Under the pieces are notes generated by a model. It saw nothing but the letters and a program-made list of their open reading frames with translations. It did not search any database and was not told the origin of the DNA. A stretch of 64,000 bases of DNA, taken from contig CANFOS010000001.1 in the NCBI GenBank assembly GCA_947448735.1, positions 248,001 to 312,000 of the forward strand, read 5' to 3'. Source of the DNA: Comamonadaceae bacterium. Lineage in GTDB: Bacteria; Pseudomonadota; Gammaproteobacteria; Burkholderiales; Burkholderiaceae_C. The translations under genes were made by a program, and so were the position numbers. Position 1 is the first letter of the stretch, and each line of letters opens with the position of its first letter. Below, piece by piece: positions 20,126 through 30,556 of the stretch.

Positions 20126-20497
20126 ATGAACGTTAAAAACATCATTGGACTGATAGAGAAATCATTTCTGGTCATCATCGCGTTTTTCACCATCGGCGCC
20201 ATGGCGCAGGAGGTGCTTCAGGTGATCGACAGCCGAAAAGTCGAACTCAAAGACCTGCTGTTGATGTTCATTTATGCAGAGGTCCTGGGCATGCTGGCGG
20301 CGTTTTATGCCAGCCACCGTATTCCCATCACAATTCCCCTCTTTATTGCCATGACAGCGCTGAGCCGCCTGATCATTTTGCAAGGCAAAGACGGTGACCC
20401 CTCTATCCTCTTGTACGAAAGCGGCGCCATCATTCTGATCGCCGGGGCCTGCTGGGTCATCAGCCGCATACATACTTCTGACGGACCCGAGCGCTAA
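20126..20497 (+). CDS. psiE: PsiE family membrane protein (phosphate-starvation-inducible type)
   Basis: This 123-residue integral membrane protein has four predicted helices: FLVIIAFFTIGAMAQEVLQV, LLLMFIYAEVLGMLAAFYA, IPITIPLFIAMTALSRLIIL and ESGAIILIAGACWVI. The central pair EVLGMLAAFYASHRIPI is the recognisable core of the PsiE family. PsiE was named in E. coli for induction by phosphate starvation, but its biochemical role is not known. No Pho box was identified. It is a single-gene unit next to an HNH remnant. Confidence 0.85.
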   Translation: MNVKNIIGLIEKSFLVIIAFFTIGAMAQEVLQVIDSRKVELKDLLLMFIYAEVLGMLAAFYASHRIPITIPLFIAMTALSRLIILQGKDGDPSILLYESGAIILIAGACWVISRIHTSDGPER

Positions 20498-20519
20498 AAC
20501 GCGGCAACTGCCTGCGAGC

Positions 20520-20684
20520 ATGGTTTCTAAACGCCACCTGCGCGGCACTGAACCTCTGGGCTACATCAAGCCGCCGGCATTGCCCACCTCCCCCTTATGC
20601 GGCAGGCCCCTGCTGGCAGGTGCCTGCATTGACGAACACCACCTGCTGCCCAAAAGCTGTAGCGGCGAACCCGCGTGCCGTTAA
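20520..20684 (+). pseudogene. Truncated HNH endonuclease remnant
   Basis: A 54-codon frame too short for ordinary gene finding encodes LCGRPLLAGACIDEHHLLPK, which matches the start of small HNH endonucleases (CPLCGRxL...D.HHLVPKSxGG). The first zinc Cys is replaced (SPLCG in place of CPLCG). The frame stops just after the HH motif, so the second zinc pair and the final His of the HNH fold are missing. I read it as a decayed fragment and not as an active nuclease. It may mark past gene gain or loss beside the CHAT gene. Confidence 0.6.
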
Positions 20685-20799
20685 GGTCTGCTGGTAAAGA
20701 TAAGCAGCTCATACTTTTTAGAGGAACGCTTGCATAGGGTGCAACAAAAATACAAAATGAATATCATTTTTAAAAATAATCCCGAGTAACTGAGACATC

Positions 20800-23757
20800 A
20801 TGAAGCCAGTTCAAAAATTACTGCTATGCCTAGTCATAGTCATGACAAGCGTCGCAATTGCACAAACAAGTGTTGCCCCGGAGGGCAGCAAGCTTGGTTC
20901 AGCAGAGATCGCTGCGTTGAGAGACATACTGAAAGAACCCCCTCCTGCAACTGGCTTGCAACAAAATATTGACGCCTACTACCGAAAAATGGATGGCGCT
21001 GCATTTCGTTTGGGTGACATGCAAGAAAGAGAAAGAGTGCTCAGGGAATGGAACCAGTTTTCCAATACGTTAGACGCCAGGTGGACCTACGCAAGTTTTT
21101 TATTGAACACTGAGAAGATTCAGGAAGGATTTTCTCTTTTTGAAAATTTAATAAAAGACATTAAAAATCCTCAAGAAAGCGTCAGGGCGCGATCTCGACT
21201 TGCCATTAGCTATATAGATCAAAGTAACTTGAAACGGGCTCAAGAACTTTTGAATGAGGCCGATGAAATTATCAAAGGACGATTTAATAATTCTCGCTCT
21301 GGAAAAGATGCTTATTGGTTTGTCCGAGCGGAAATGGAATACAACAACATACGCGGCAGACTGTATCTTCGGCAAGGAAAATTTGAGCAAGCCCTGGAAG
21401 CATCGAGATTGGCCAATCTCAGAGGGGTTGAACTTCAAAAATACGAATTTCAAACCGATGAAAGACAGCGTGTATTCAGTCGTTCTGGTCATGCCTGGGT
21501 GTCGACTGAAACCGCCATGATCCAGATTGCGATGGGGAAGTTGTTTGACGCTGATGAATCTCTGCGCGCTTCTTACTCACTTTATAAACAATACGGCTTG
21601 ACAGAAGACACGATGATTGATTTTTATCGTCGAGTTGCCGATTTGCGGTTTAACGAAGGACGATATCCGGAAGCCATTAAGGTTTTTGAAATGGTCCTGG
21701 GAATACAAAAAAGACAAGGCCTCAACCCCGCGTCTCCACAAGTTTTTTACACTCGAAACGGAGTCGTACGAAGTCAAATAGCCCAAAAAAAATGGCAAGA
21801 AGCCATTGCTCAGTTCGAAGAAGTAGATACCTTGACGAAAGGCAATCCTCGTTTACAAAACATCACGCGTCAAGTCGAGGCAAGATCATTAACCTACCTC
21901 AATACCGGTCGCATCAGTCAAGCCCAACAGTTAATGCGCGGGACGATGCGATGGCATACCGAAAATTTTGGCGCCAACCATTACTACACCGCCATCACGC
22001 GTGGCATTTATGCAATGACTCTGGCCGCAAGCAATGTGGATGCAGACCAGGCCAATGCACGTCTAGAGTTTGACCAATCCATCAAAGACATGACGACACC
22101 GACGATGTTGTCAACCGACTACCAGGAAAGCCCCTATCGGCAAGACATCAAGCGAACCATCATCCAGGCTTATTTAAAGCTTCTCACGCGGTCCACCTCT
22201 GAGGGGCAAAAGAATGCAGAAGAAGCGTTCATTGCTGCCAATGCGCTGATTGCCTCTTCGGTCCAACAGGCCATCTCAGAAGCGGCTGCTCGCGCTGGGA
22301 TCAAGGATCCAAAACTGGCAAACGTCGTTCGTCGAGACCAAGACGCTAAAAATGAACTAACAACTCTCTACAGTTACATCACAGCGCAAGGTAGTGAGGG
22401 CGGCGACAAACGCCATCCAGAAGTTGTGAAGGCCATGAAAAATCGAATTGCTGAACTGGAGAGCGGGCGCAAAGAAATCAAAGCCCAGATTCAAAAAAAT
22501 TTCCCAGACTATTTTCAATTGCTCCAACCCAAAGTGCCCAACCCTGGAGATATCGCGAAGCTTCTGGGCGACAAGGAGGTGTTCATCTCCATGCTTCCCA
22601 CTGAAAGTGAAACGCATGTCTTCGCTGTTACCTCTGATGGAAAAGTTCTCTTCAAAACAAGCAGTCTCACGCAATCTGACATTCAACGAATGGTCAAGAA
22701 GATTCGCACCACCCTGGATGTCGCAGGACTCGGTGCCAAGGTGCCTAAATTTGATACCGAAACATCATTTGAGCTCTACCAACAATTATTTCAACCTATC
22801 CATTCGCTCTTGCAGGGCAAGCAGCATTTGATCATCGCCGCTACTGGTTCATTAGGGCAAATACCATTTTCCGTCTTGCCAACACAAGCTCAAAAACCCA
22901 ACACAGAAACTGCTTGGCTTGCTCGTCAATTCGCGGTGAGCCATATCCCTTCTGCGAGTTCTTGGGCATCCTTAAAGCGACTGGAGCAAATTCCATCTGG
23001 ATCGCAAGCCATGATGGCTTGGGGGGATCCTTTGTTTAATCCAAAGTTAGCTGGTGTTGCCAGTGCTCCGAATCTTGTTCGGTCAGTGCTGACGCAACGA
23101 AAAGAGGAAGATTTTGATATCGATAAAGTAAAAGTCGATGTTGTTCGGTATTCGGAAGTGCCTCCTTTGCCTGAGACGCGTGACGAAGTCCTTGCACTGG
23201 CTAAAACATTGAAAGCCGATCCAAACAGCGATGTCTTTTTAGGAAAATTTGCCACACGTGAGTCAGTCATGGCTGCAAGTACCGATGGTCGGCTCGCCAA
23301 AAAGAAGGTCGTGGTCTTTGCAACCCATGGTTTATTGGCTGGCGACTTGCCTCATTTAGATCAACCAGCGCTTGCAATGGCAACACCTGAACAAGCTGAC
23401 CTGTCACCACTGCTGACTTTAGAAGATGTTCTCAGTCTTAAATTAAATGCCGACTGGGTCGTCTTGAGTGCGTGTAATACCGCTGGTGCAGACGGTCGCG
23501 TTGAAGAAGCCATGTCAGGACTGGCGCGCGGATTTTTCTACGCCGGAAGCAGGAGTTTGTTGGTGACACATTGGTCCGTTGAAAGCGAAAGTGCCATGCA
23601 ACTGACGACGGCTACTTTTGACGCTTACCAGAACGACCCCAAAATACAGCGCGCAGAAGCATTGAGGCTGGCGATGACGAAAGTCATGCAAGACAAGCGT
23701 TTCGCTCATCCTGCCTTTTGGGCGCCTTACGCTCTTGTTGGAGAAGGGGGCAGGTAA
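20800..23757 (+). CDS. Exported TPR-CHAT domain protein (caspase-like protease family)
   Basis: The 985-residue protein begins with a signal peptide (MKPVQKLLLCLVIVMTSVAI, cleavage near AQ/TS), so it acts in the envelope. Residues about 60-480 are helical with TPR-like pairs (for example RLAISYIDQSNLKRAQELL and YPEAIKVFEMVLGIQKRQG). A coiled-coil linker rich in Lys/Glu follows (about 500-570). The C-terminal third is a CHAT domain of the caspase clan with the catalytic dyad His in VVFATHGLLAGDLPHL and Cys in WVVLSACNTAGADGRVEEA. The gene is clearly more AT-rich than its neighbours and stands alone, which suggests lateral origin. The substrate and trigger are unknown. An AT-rich stretch at 20715-20785 probably contains its promoter. 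Confidence 0.9.
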   Translation: MKPVQKLLLCLVIVMTSVAIAQTSVAPEGSKLGSAEIAALRDILKEPPPATGLQQNIDAYYRKMDGAAFRLGDMQERERVLREWNQFSNTLDARWTYASFLLNTEKIQEGFSLFENLIKDIKNPQESVRARSRLAISYIDQSNLKRAQELLNEADEIIKGRFNNSRSGKDAYWFVRAEMEYNNIRGRLYLRQGKFEQALEASRLANLRGVELQKYEFQTDERQRVFSRSGHAWVSTETAMIQIAMGKLFDADESLRASYSLYKQYGLTEDTMIDFYRRVADLRFNEGRYPEAIKVFEMVLGIQKRQGLNPASPQVFYTRNGVVRSQIAQKKWQEAIAQFEEVDTLTKGNPRLQNITRQVEARSLTYLNTGRISQAQQLMRGTMRWHTENFGANHYYTAITRGIYAMTLAASNVDADQANARLEFDQSIKDMTTPTMLSTDYQESPYRQDIKRTIIQAYLKLLTRSTSEGQKNAEEAFIAANALIASSVQQAISEAAARAGIKDPKLANVVRRDQDAKNELTTLYSYITAQGSEGGDKRHPEVVKAMKNRIAELESGRKEIKAQIQKNFPDYFQLLQPKVPNPGDIAKLLGDKEVFISMLPTESETHVFAVTSDGKVLFKTSSLTQSDIQRMVKKIRTTLDVAGLGAKVPKFDTETSFELYQQLFQPIHSLLQGKQHLIIAATGSLGQIPFSVLPTQAQKPNTETAWLARQFAVSHIPSASSWASLKRLEQIPSGSQAMMAWGDPLFNPKLAGVASAPNLVRSVLTQRKEEDFDIDKVKVDVVRYSEVPPLPETRDEVLALAKTLKADPNSDVFLGKFATRESVMAASTDGRLAKKKVVVFATHGLLAGDLPHLDQPALAMATPEQADLSPLLTLEDVLSLKLNADWVVLSACNTAGADGRVEEAMSGLARGFFYAGSRSLLVTHWSVESESAMQLTTATFDAYQNDPKIQRAEALRLAMTKVMQDKRFAHPAFWAPYALVGEGGR

Positions 23758-23789
23758 TGAACCGCGATCGCCCCGCAGCGCCCCCGTTT

Positions 23790-23807
23790 TGGCTTTTATA
23801 AAAGCCA
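23790..23807. terminator. Perfect palindrome between convergent genes (possible terminator)
   Basis: TGGCTTTTATAAAAGCCA is an 18-base perfect palindrome between the convergent CHAT and 5-oxoprolinase genes. As RNA it would form a small hairpin on either strand. It has no long T run outside the stem, so termination is only probable from its position. Confidence 0.4.
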
Positions 23808-23898
23808 GCCAGCAGCTCGCGAATTTGACGCCAGCAGCTTGAGGCAAAAACAGGATTGACAGGGCGCAGGCCCCCTGATTTTTGTTGCCCGCGCTGGC

Positions 23899-26800
23899 TC
23901 AAGCCCTGCCAAATCCGCCCCCGCCAGGGGTATGAATTTCAAACACATCGCCGGGTAGCATGTCGGCCTGGCCAATGTGGCCCAGGGTTTCAATGCGCCC
24001 ATCGCTGCGCACCACCAGGTTCTGGCCAACCTGCCCAGGCTGGCCGCCTGCCATGCCAAAAGCACCATTTTTGCGACCGTTGGACAAAATGCTGGCGGTC
24101 ATGGCCTCCAGAAAACGAACCCGCCTGATGCCGCCATTGCCGCCTTGCCACTGGCCTGCACCGCCAGAATTGGCGCGAATCTCGTAGCTTTCAAGCCGCA
24201 CCGGAAAACGGAATTCAAGGATCTCCGGATCCGTCAAGCGTGAATTGGTCATATGGGCCTGCACCACAGACGTGCCATTGAAACCACCCACCAGATGGCC
24301 CTGTGCATCGGTGACACCGCCCGCGCCGCTGCCGCCCGAAATGGTTTCGTAGTACTGGTACTTGTCGTTGCCAAACGTGAAGTTGTTCATCGTGCACTGC
24401 CCAGCGGCCATCACACCCAGCGCGCCATACAGCGCATTGGTGATGCAGGTCGAGGTCTCCACATTGCCTGCCACCACCGATGCAGGCGGGTTGGGGTTGA
24501 GCATGCTGCCCGGCGGGATGATGACCTTGAGCGGCTTCAGACAACCCGCGTTGAGCGGTATGTCGTCATCGACCAGCGTTCTGAAAACATACAGCACCGC
24601 AGCCATGCACACGGCTGTGGGGGCGTTGAAGTTGTTGCTTTGCTGGGGTGATGTGCCGCTAAAGTCAATCTCGGCGCTGCGGTTTTTCGTATCAACCCGA
24701 ATCGCCACCTTGATCTGCGCGCCGTTGTCCAGCGGCAAGGTAAATTCGCCATTTTTCAATTGGGTGATCACGCGGCGCACAGATTCTTCAGCGTTGTCCT
24801 GCACGTGGTTCATGTAGGCCAACACGGTGCTCAAGCTGAACTGCTCGACCATTTTGCGCAGCTCTTGAACACCTTTTTCATTAGCCGCAATTTGCGCTTT
24901 CAGGTCAGCCATGTTTTGCTGGGGGTTGCGCGAAGGGTATTTAGCCCCCACGCTTGTCACTTCGTGTACTGCGCTGCCCCCCGTGGGGGCTGCGTCGCCT
25001 TGGGGCGGCCCGGCGGCGACGCGACCGCTCAGCAGCGCCACCATCTCAGCCTCGCGCAGCACACCACGCTCAACCAGCAGCAGGTTGTTGATCTGTACGC
25101 CCTCTTCTTCAATCCGGGTTGAAAACGGCGGCATCGAGCCTGGCGTGGTGCCGCCAATGTCAGCGTGGTGCCCACGGCTACCAACGTAAAAGCTTGGCTC
25201 TGTGGATTCATCCAAGTACACCGGCGTGATGACCGTGATGTCTGGCAGATGCGTACCGCCGTGGTACGGGTCGTTCAGCACATACACATTGCCAGGCTCC
25301 ATCTGGCCCGCATTTTCACGAATCACGGTTTTGATGCTCTGTCCCATCGACCCCAGATGCACCGGCATGTGCGGTGCGTTGGCAATCAGGTTGCCGGCGG
25401 TGTCAAACAGTGCGCAACTGAAATCCAGCCGTTCCTTGATATTGACCGAATACGCGGTGTTTTGCAGCTGCAGGCCCATCTGCTCAGCAATGTTCATGAA
25501 CAGGTTGTTGAACACTTCCAGCAGCACCGGGTCAACCGAGGTGCCCGCGGCAAAGGTGATGGTGCGTTCGGCCCGCCTGTCGAGTACCAAGTGGTCCAGT
25601 ACCGTCAAATGAGCCTCCCAGCCTGGCTCAACGACGGTGGTCGCATTCTTCTCGGCAATGATGGCCGGGCCAGGGATGATGTCGCCAGCTTGCAGGTCTT
25701 CGCGCACCACCAGCGCAGCATCGTGCCACTGCCCGCCTGAATACATGCGTACTGTTTCACGACGAGGTACTTCACGCGGCTCATGCCTTGCATAAAGCGG
25801 CTCTGCGGCAGCATCACCTGCAATCACGGATTCAACGGACACCGCTTCAACCACCAGGCCTTTGCCTTGCATCAAAAACGCAAAGCGCTGGCGGTAGGCG
25901 GCTTCAAAGCCCGCTTGAATTTGCTCTAGCGTGCCGAAAGGAACGATCAGCGCCGCATCGCTGCCCTCATAGCGCACATGCGCCCGGCGGTGGGTGGTGA
26001 CATGGCCGGTGTTGACCTGCTGGCGCTGCAGCTCAGCCTCAGCCGCGGCCGCCAGGTCAGTCAAGGTCTGTGCAATTTGTGGCAGGGCATTGGCCGTCAA
26101 TTTCAATTCAATCGTTTGTTCCCGGATCACATTTTGGTCAGCCAGACCCATGCCATAAGCGCTCAACACGCCCGCCATCGGGTGAACAAAAACCCGCGTC
26201 ATGCCCAATGCATCGGCCACCAGGCAGGCGTGCTGGCCGCCCGCCCCGCCAAAGCATTGCAGGGTGTAGCGCGTCACGTCGTAGCCGCGCGCCACCGATA
26301 TTTTTTTGATCGCGTTGGCCATCTGCTGCACCGCAATGTTGATGAAGCCTTCAGCCACCACCTCGGCAGGGCGGCCAGTTTGCGCGGCCAGTTCGTCAAA
26401 CTGGCTTGCCGCGGCTTCGTAGCTCAGCGGCTCGTTTGCATAGGGGCCAAACACCTGGGGAAAGTACCGCGGCTGCACCTTGCCCAGCATCACGTTGGCG
26501 TCGGTCACAGCCAGCCGTCCGCCGCGCCGGTAGCTGGCTGGGCCAGGGTTGGCACTCGCGCTTTGCGGGCCGACGCGAAAGCGCTCGCCGTCAAACTTCA
26601 ACAGCGAACCGCCACCGGCGGCCACTGTGTGGATGCTCATCATGGGGGCGCGCATGCGCACGCCCGCCACTTGCGTTTCAAACTCGCGCTCAAATTCGCC
26701 CGCATAGTGCGACACATCGGTCGACGTGCCGCCCATGTCAAAACCAATCACCTTGGCGTGACCGGCAGCAGCTGCCGTGCGTGCCATGCCGACAATGCCG

Positions 26801-27609
26801 CCGGCTGGGCCGCTCAAAATCGCGTCTTTGCCCTGAAACGCGTGCGCATCCGTCAAGCCGCCAGACGACTGCATGAAAAATAATTTAACGCCCGGCATTT
26901 CACCCGCCACCTGGTTCACGTAACGACGCAAAATCGGCGACAGATACGCATCCACCACGGTGGTGTCACCCCGGCTGACGAACTTCATCATCGGGCTGGT
27001 TTCATGCGAGGTGCTGATTTGTGTGAAACCCACCTCAAGCGCCACGCGCTTGGCGGTTTTTTCATGTTCGGTGTAGCGGTAGCCATGCATGAACACAATC
27101 GCCACACTGCGCAGCCCTTTTGCATATTGCGCCAGCAGCTCCGATTTTAAGAGCGCCTCATCCAGGGTCTGCAATATCTCGCCCCGCGCACCCACACGCT
27201 CGTGGGCTTCAATCACAGCGCTGTAGAGCAGCTCGGGCAGTACCACATGGCGGTCAAACAGGCGCGGGCGATTTTGGTAGGCAATGCGCAGCGCGTCCCT
27301 GAAGCCTTGGGTGGTTACCAGCAAGGTCGGCTCGCCTTTGCGCTCGAGCAGCGCGTTGGTGGCAACCGTGGTGCCCATCTTCACGCAGTCCACAAGCTTG
27401 GCACTGATCGCCTCACCTGCGGTCAAGCCCAGCAGGTGACGAATACCGGCCACAGCCGCATCGCGATACTGCTCTGGGTTGTCGCTCAGCAGCTTGTGCG
27501 TCGTCAGTGTGCCATCCGGCCTCTTGCCAACGATGTCTGTGAAGGTGCCGCCCCGGTCAATCCAGAATTGCCAGCGTTTGTCTGTTGTTATTGCGTTCTT
27601 CGACATCAT
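23899..27609 (-). CDS. oplAH: 5-oxoprolinase (ATP-dependent), fused HyuA-HyuB type
   Basis: The enzyme hydrolyses 5-oxo-L-proline to glutamate using ATP. At 1236 residues it is the fused form: an N-terminal HyuA part ([19 protein letters not shown] at residues 15-33; [12 protein letters not shown] for the ATPase fold) and a C-terminal HyuB part from about residue 720 ([20 protein letters not shown]). Between LLSG and [10 protein letters not shown], about residues 862-890, there is an in-frame Gly/Pro/Ala-rich insert that family members normally lack. It is encoded by a hairpin-rich repeat-like sequence. The gene overlaps the DctM gene by four bases (ATGA) and ends the TRAP operon. A hydantoinase activity is the alternative, but the fused length favours 5-oxoprolinase. 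Confidence 0.9.
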   Translation of the reverse strand: MMSKNAITTDKRWQFWIDRGGTFTDIVGKRPDGTLTTHKLLSDNPEQYRDAAVAGIRHLLGLTAGEAISAKLVDCVKMGTTVATNALLERKGEPTLLVTTQGFRDALRIAYQNRPRLFDRHVVLPELLYSAVIEAHERVGARGEILQTLDEALLKSELLAQYAKGLRSVAIVFMHGYRYTEHEKTAKRVALEVGFTQISTSHETSPMMKFVSRGDTTVVDAYLSPILRRYVNQVAGEMPGVKLFFMQSSGGLTDAHAFQGKDAILSGPAGGIVGMARTAAAAGHAKVIGFDMGGTSTDVSHYAGEFEREFETQVAGVRMRAPMMSIHTVAAGGGSLLKFDGERFRVGPQSASANPGPASYRRGGRLAVTDANVMLGKVQPRYFPQVFGPYANEPLSYEAAASQFDELAAQTGRPAEVVAEGFINIAVQQMANAIKKISVARGYDVTRYTLQCFGGAGGQHACLVADALGMTRVFVHPMAGVLSAYGMGLADQNVIREQTIELKLTANALPQIAQTLTDLAAAAEAELQRQQVNTGHVTTHRRAHVRYEGSDAALIVPFGTLEQIQAGFEAAYRQRFAFLMQGKGLVVEAVSVESVIAGDAAAEPLYARHEPREVPRRETVRMYSGGQWHDAALVVREDLQAGDIIPGPAIIAEKNATTVVEPGWEAHLTVLDHLVLDRRAERTITFAAGTSVDPVLLEVFNNLFMNIAEQMGLQLQNTAYSVNIKERLDFSCALFDTAGNLIANAPHMPVHLGSMGQSIKTVIRENAGQMEPGNVYVLNDPYHGGTHLPDITVITPVYLDESTEPSFYVGSRGHHADIGGTTPGSMPPFSTRIEEEGVQINNLLLVERGVLREAEMVALLSGRVAAGPPQGDAAPTGGSAVHEVTSVGAKYPSRNPQQNMADLKAQIAANEKGVQELRKMVEQFSLSTVLAYMNHVQDNAEESVRRVITQLKNGEFTLPLDNGAQIKVAIRVDTKNRSAEIDFSGTSPQQSNNFNAPTAVCMAAVLYVFRTLVDDDIPLNAGCLKPLKVIIPPGSMLNPNPPASVVAGNVETSTCITNALYGALGVMAAGQCTMNNFTFGNDKYQYYETISGGSGAGGVTDAQGHLVGGFNGTSVVQAHMTNSRLTDPEILEFRFPVRLESYEIRANSGGAGQWQGGNGGIRRVRFLEAMTASILSNGRKNGAFGMAGGQPGQVGQNLVVRSDGRIETLGHIGQADMLPGDVFEIHTPGGGGFGRA
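24941..25026. repeat. Hairpin-rich element inserted in frame in the 5-oxoprolinase gene
   Basis: Two inverted repeats are visible: AGCCCCCACG with CGTGGGGGCT (24942-24991), and CGTCGCC with GGCGACG (24993-25022). The composition and pattern resemble REP-type palindromic repeats that I recall as abundant in Comamonadaceae genomes. Its length keeps the reading frame, adding roughly 28 residues to the enzyme. Confidence 0.7.
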
Positions 27610-28916
27610 TTCGAAACGCCCATCACCAGGTCAGGCAAGATCGTGACGATTTGTGGGAACACAGTAACAAGTGCAATGCAAACCACCAGACAAAAGAAAA
27701 ATGGAATCGCCGACAGCGCAATCGTATTGCTGTCTTTGCCGGTCATGTTTTGCAAAACAAAAAGGTTAAAGCCCACCGGCGGCGTGACCTCGGCAATTTC
27801 GACCAGCAAGATCACAAAAATGCCGAACCAGATCAGGTCAAATCCGGCTTTTTGCACCATCGGCATCACCACGGCAGCGGTCAGCACAATCATGCTGATC
27901 CCGTCAAGCGCCGTACCCAGCACCAGGTACACCACCACCAGACAGGAAATGAGCGCATAGGGCGACAGGTGAAGAGAATTAACCCACTCGGCCAGTTCGC
28001 GCGGCACGCCGGTAAAGGCCATGGTTTTGGTTAAAAAAGCAGCGCCCGCCAGGATGAACATGATCATGCAACTGGTGCGGGTCGCGCCCATCAGCGCCTC
28101 CTTAAAGTTGGCCCAGGTCAATGAGCGGCTCCAGGCGGCAAGCGCTAATGAACCCACGACGCCATAGGCCGCACATTCCGTCGCTGTCGCCCAGCCTGCG
28201 ATCAGTGACCAGCAGATAAACACAATCAGCAGCGCGCAGGGAATCAGGTTTTTGGACAGCCGCATCTTTTCCCTGAAGGTCGTGGCTGGCTCGGGCGGCG
28301 GCATTTTGTCTTTGTTGCGAATCGACCACCAGGCGATGTAGCCTGAGAACAAAGCCATCAGCAAAAAGCCCGGTAAAAAACCGGCTAAAAAGATGCGGAT
28401 GATGGACGCATCAGCTGCCACTGCGTACACCACCATGGTGATCGAAGGTGGAATCAAAATGCCCAGCGTACCAGCAGTGGCCAGTGAACCGATAGCAATT
28501 TTTTCGTCGTAGCCGCGTTTGGTCAATTCTGGCAGCGACACCTTGGCAATCGTGGCGCAGGTGGCAGCAGATGAACCGGATACCGAGCCAAAAATGCCGC
28601 AACCCAAAATGGTGGTGTGGAACAGCCGTCCCGGCACCCGGTTCAACCACGGCGCCAGGCCGGTGAACATTTCTTCGCTGAGCTTGGTGCGAAACAAAAT
28701 CTCGCCCATCCAGATAAACAGCGGCAGGGCCGCCAGCTCCCAGCTGGCATTGCTTTCCCAAAAAGCTGAAAACAGATTCAGACCGGGTTGCGTGTTTGTG
28801 AAAAACGCCTGCCCTACCCAGCCGCAAATGGCCAGCGTCATGGCAATCCACACGCCACCAGAAAGCAGCACCATCATCAGAACCAGCAATATGCCGCCAA
28901 TGGTCAAAATATCCAT
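27606..28916 (-). CDS. TRAP transporter large permease (DctM family)
   Basis: The large membrane subunit of a tripartite sodium-dependent transporter has 436 residues and about 12 hydrophobic helices. Family segments are visible: [37 protein letters not shown] and [18 protein letters not shown]. It overlaps the 5-oxoprolinase start by four bases, which implies coupled translation and suggests that the imported solute is 5-oxoproline or a precursor. It follows the small permease after 46 bases that are T/G-rich on the plus strand. Confidence 0.93.
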   Translation of the reverse strand: MDILTIGGILLVLMMVLLSGGVWIAMTLAICGWVGQAFFTNTQPGLNLFSAFWESNASWELAALPLFIWMGEILFRTKLSEEMFTGLAPWLNRVPGRLFHTTILGCGIFGSVSGSSAATCATIAKVSLPELTKRGYDEKIAIGSLATAGTLGILIPPSITMVVYAVAADASIIRIFLAGFLPGFLLMALFSGYIAWWSIRNKDKMPPPEPATTFREKMRLSKNLIPCALLIVFICWSLIAGWATATECAAYGVVGSLALAAWSRSLTWANFKEALMGATRTSCMIMFILAGAAFLTKTMAFTGVPRELAEWVNSLHLSPYALISCLVVVYLVLGTALDGISMIVLTAAVVMPMVQKAGFDLIWFGIFVILLVEIAEVTPPVGFNLFVLQNMTGKDSNTIALSAIPFFFCLVVCIALVTVFPQIVTILPDLVMGVSK

Positions 28917-28962
28917 GTCGTGCTTTCGTTGTTGTTTTCGTTGTTGTTGTTATTTTTTGGAT

Positions 28963-29538
28963 TTAAATGTCAGATGAAAAATCACCTTTGGCATGGCGCT
29001 CTGCCGTCAGCCGCACAAAGGTAGGGACGCCGCCACGCGCCACAATCACAAACTCATCAAACACCGCCACCAGCAGCAGCACCGAGCCAAACGCAAAGCT
29101 CATTTGCGGTATCCATATCGGCAGCGGCAACAAGCCCTGCGCCAGCTCCTTGAACTCATAGCTCTGATAAGTAAAGCGGCAGGCCCACCAGGCCAGGTAG
29201 GCCACCGCCACCAGCGCGACCAACAAACTCGCCAGCTCAAGCACTCGCCGGGCAGTTGCACTGATGTTTTCAAGCACCAGCGTGACGCGCACAAAGTCAC
29301 CATGCTTGAAGGCATGCGCCATGGTCAAAAAAGCCGCCGCTGCGCACAACCAGGCCACGATATCGTTGGTTGCGCCTGTGTTCAGGCCAAACTCCCGGCC
29401 CAGCGACTGGAACACCATCAGCGCGGCAATCAAGGCAACACACACCGCCCCCAGCACAGCAGAAGCCAGATAAACCGCGTCCAGCCCCGCCCGTAGCGCG
29501 GATGGCGATTGACTGAGCGTGGTGGGAGTTTGTGTCAT
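28963..29538 (-). CDS. TRAP transporter small permease (DctQ family)
   Basis: This 191-residue membrane protein has four hydrophobic segments, the first at about residues 22-50 (VYLASAVLGAVCVALIAALM). The motif WLCAAAAFLTMAHAFKHGDF is the DctQ-type centre. It pairs with the DctM subunit encoded downstream and receives solute from the DctP protein encoded upstream. Same operon, 21 bases after dctP. Confidence 0.9.
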   Translation of the reverse strand: MTQTPTTLSQSPSALRAGLDAVYLASAVLGAVCVALIAALMVFQSLGREFGLNTGATNDIVAWLCAAAAFLTMAHAFKHGDFVRVTLVLENISATARRVLELASLLVALVAVAYLAWWACRFTYQSYEFKELAQGLLPLPIWIPQMSFAFGSVLLLVAVFDEFVIVARGGVPTFVRLTAERHAKGDFSSDI

Positions 29539-29559
29539 GTGATCGCTTTGCTTTGGGGG

Positions 29560-30534
29560 TTATTTCTTGTGGTACGCGTCGATGATGGCTTTACCGTCAG
29601 CGCCGGCCAGCTTCAGCCAGTCAGCCGTCATGGTGTCGCCAATCGGTTTGAGCTCCTTCTTCAGGGACTCACCGACCACTGTATCAATTTTCATGCCCTT
29701 GGCAGCCAGTTCTTTCAAATTATCAGCATTGTTTTTCTCGCTGTTTTGCCAGCCCCGTGCCTCGGCCGCAGCCGCTTGTTGCAACACAGCGTCCTGTGCA
29801 GCCTTGTCCAGCGCGTCAAAGGCTTTTTGATTGACCACCACCGCGTTGCGCGGCAGCCAGGCATTCACGTCGTAGAAAAACTTGACGCTTTCATACAGCT
29901 TGCTGTCAATACCGCTGGAAGTAGATGTCAAAAAATTGTCGGCGCCGCCCGTTGCCAGTGCTGCGGGCAGTTCGGCCAATTGAATCGTGACGGGCTGCGC
30001 ACCAACGGCGGTGGCAATGAAAGACGTGGCCGGGTTGTAGGCGCGCATTTTGGTGCTTTTCAGGTCAGCCAGTTTGGTCAGCGCCTTCTTGGAATAAAGG
30101 CTTTGAGGGGGCCATGGAACGGTGTACAGCAATTTGATGCCCTGAGCCGCCAACGTTTTGACCAGCAACTCGCGCGATGCGGTGTCGAGCCGTTTAGAGT
30201 CTGCATAGCTGGTAGCTAAGAAGGGGATGGAGTCCAGCCCGTATACCGGTGCTTCATTTGAAAACAGCGACAAAATAAACTCGCCCGCCTGGGTTTGACC
30301 CGACTGCACCGCACGCTTGATCTCATTGGCCTTGAACAGAGAAGCGTTTGGGTGAACAGTGATTTTTAGTTTGCCCGCCGTGGCTTTGTCAATGTCCGCG
30401 GCGAACTGGGTCAGGTTTTGCACCTGAAAAGTGTTGGCCCCATAACCTGAAGGCAGGTCCCATTTGGTTTGCGCAAAAGCGGCAGACCCTGCCATGACAG
30501 CAACAGCAGCAAGTGAAACAAGCAATTTTTTCAT
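29560..30534 (-). CDS. TRAP transporter substrate-binding protein (DctP family)
   Basis: The 324-residue periplasmic binding protein has signal peptide MKKLLVSLAAVAVMAGSAAF cleaved before QTKWDLP. The DctP core contains KLKITVHPNASLFKANEIKR and the ligand-anchoring Arg segment KMRAYNPATSF. It is a clear paralogue of the product of 32542-33522 (shared TKWDLP start, KLKITVH.NASLFKANEIKR), so one permease pair is served by two binding proteins. Operon order is DUF1445, dctP, dctQ, dctM, 5-oxoprolinase. Confidence 0.93.
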   Translation of the reverse strand: MKKLLVSLAAVAVMAGSAAFAQTKWDLPSGYGANTFQVQNLTQFAADIDKATAGKLKITVHPNASLFKANEIKRAVQSGQTQAGEFILSLFSNEAPVYGLDSIPFLATSYADSKRLDTASRELLVKTLAAQGIKLLYTVPWPPQSLYSKKALTKLADLKSTKMRAYNPATSFIATAVGAQPVTIQLAELPAALATGGADNFLTSTSSGIDSKLYESVKFFYDVNAWLPRNAVVVNQKAFDALDKAAQDAVLQQAAAAEARGWQNSEKNNADNLKELAAKGMKIDTVVGESLKKELKPIGDTMTADWLKLAGADGKAIIDAYHKK

Positions 30535-30556
30535 TGATAACTCCGTTTGATGAAGG

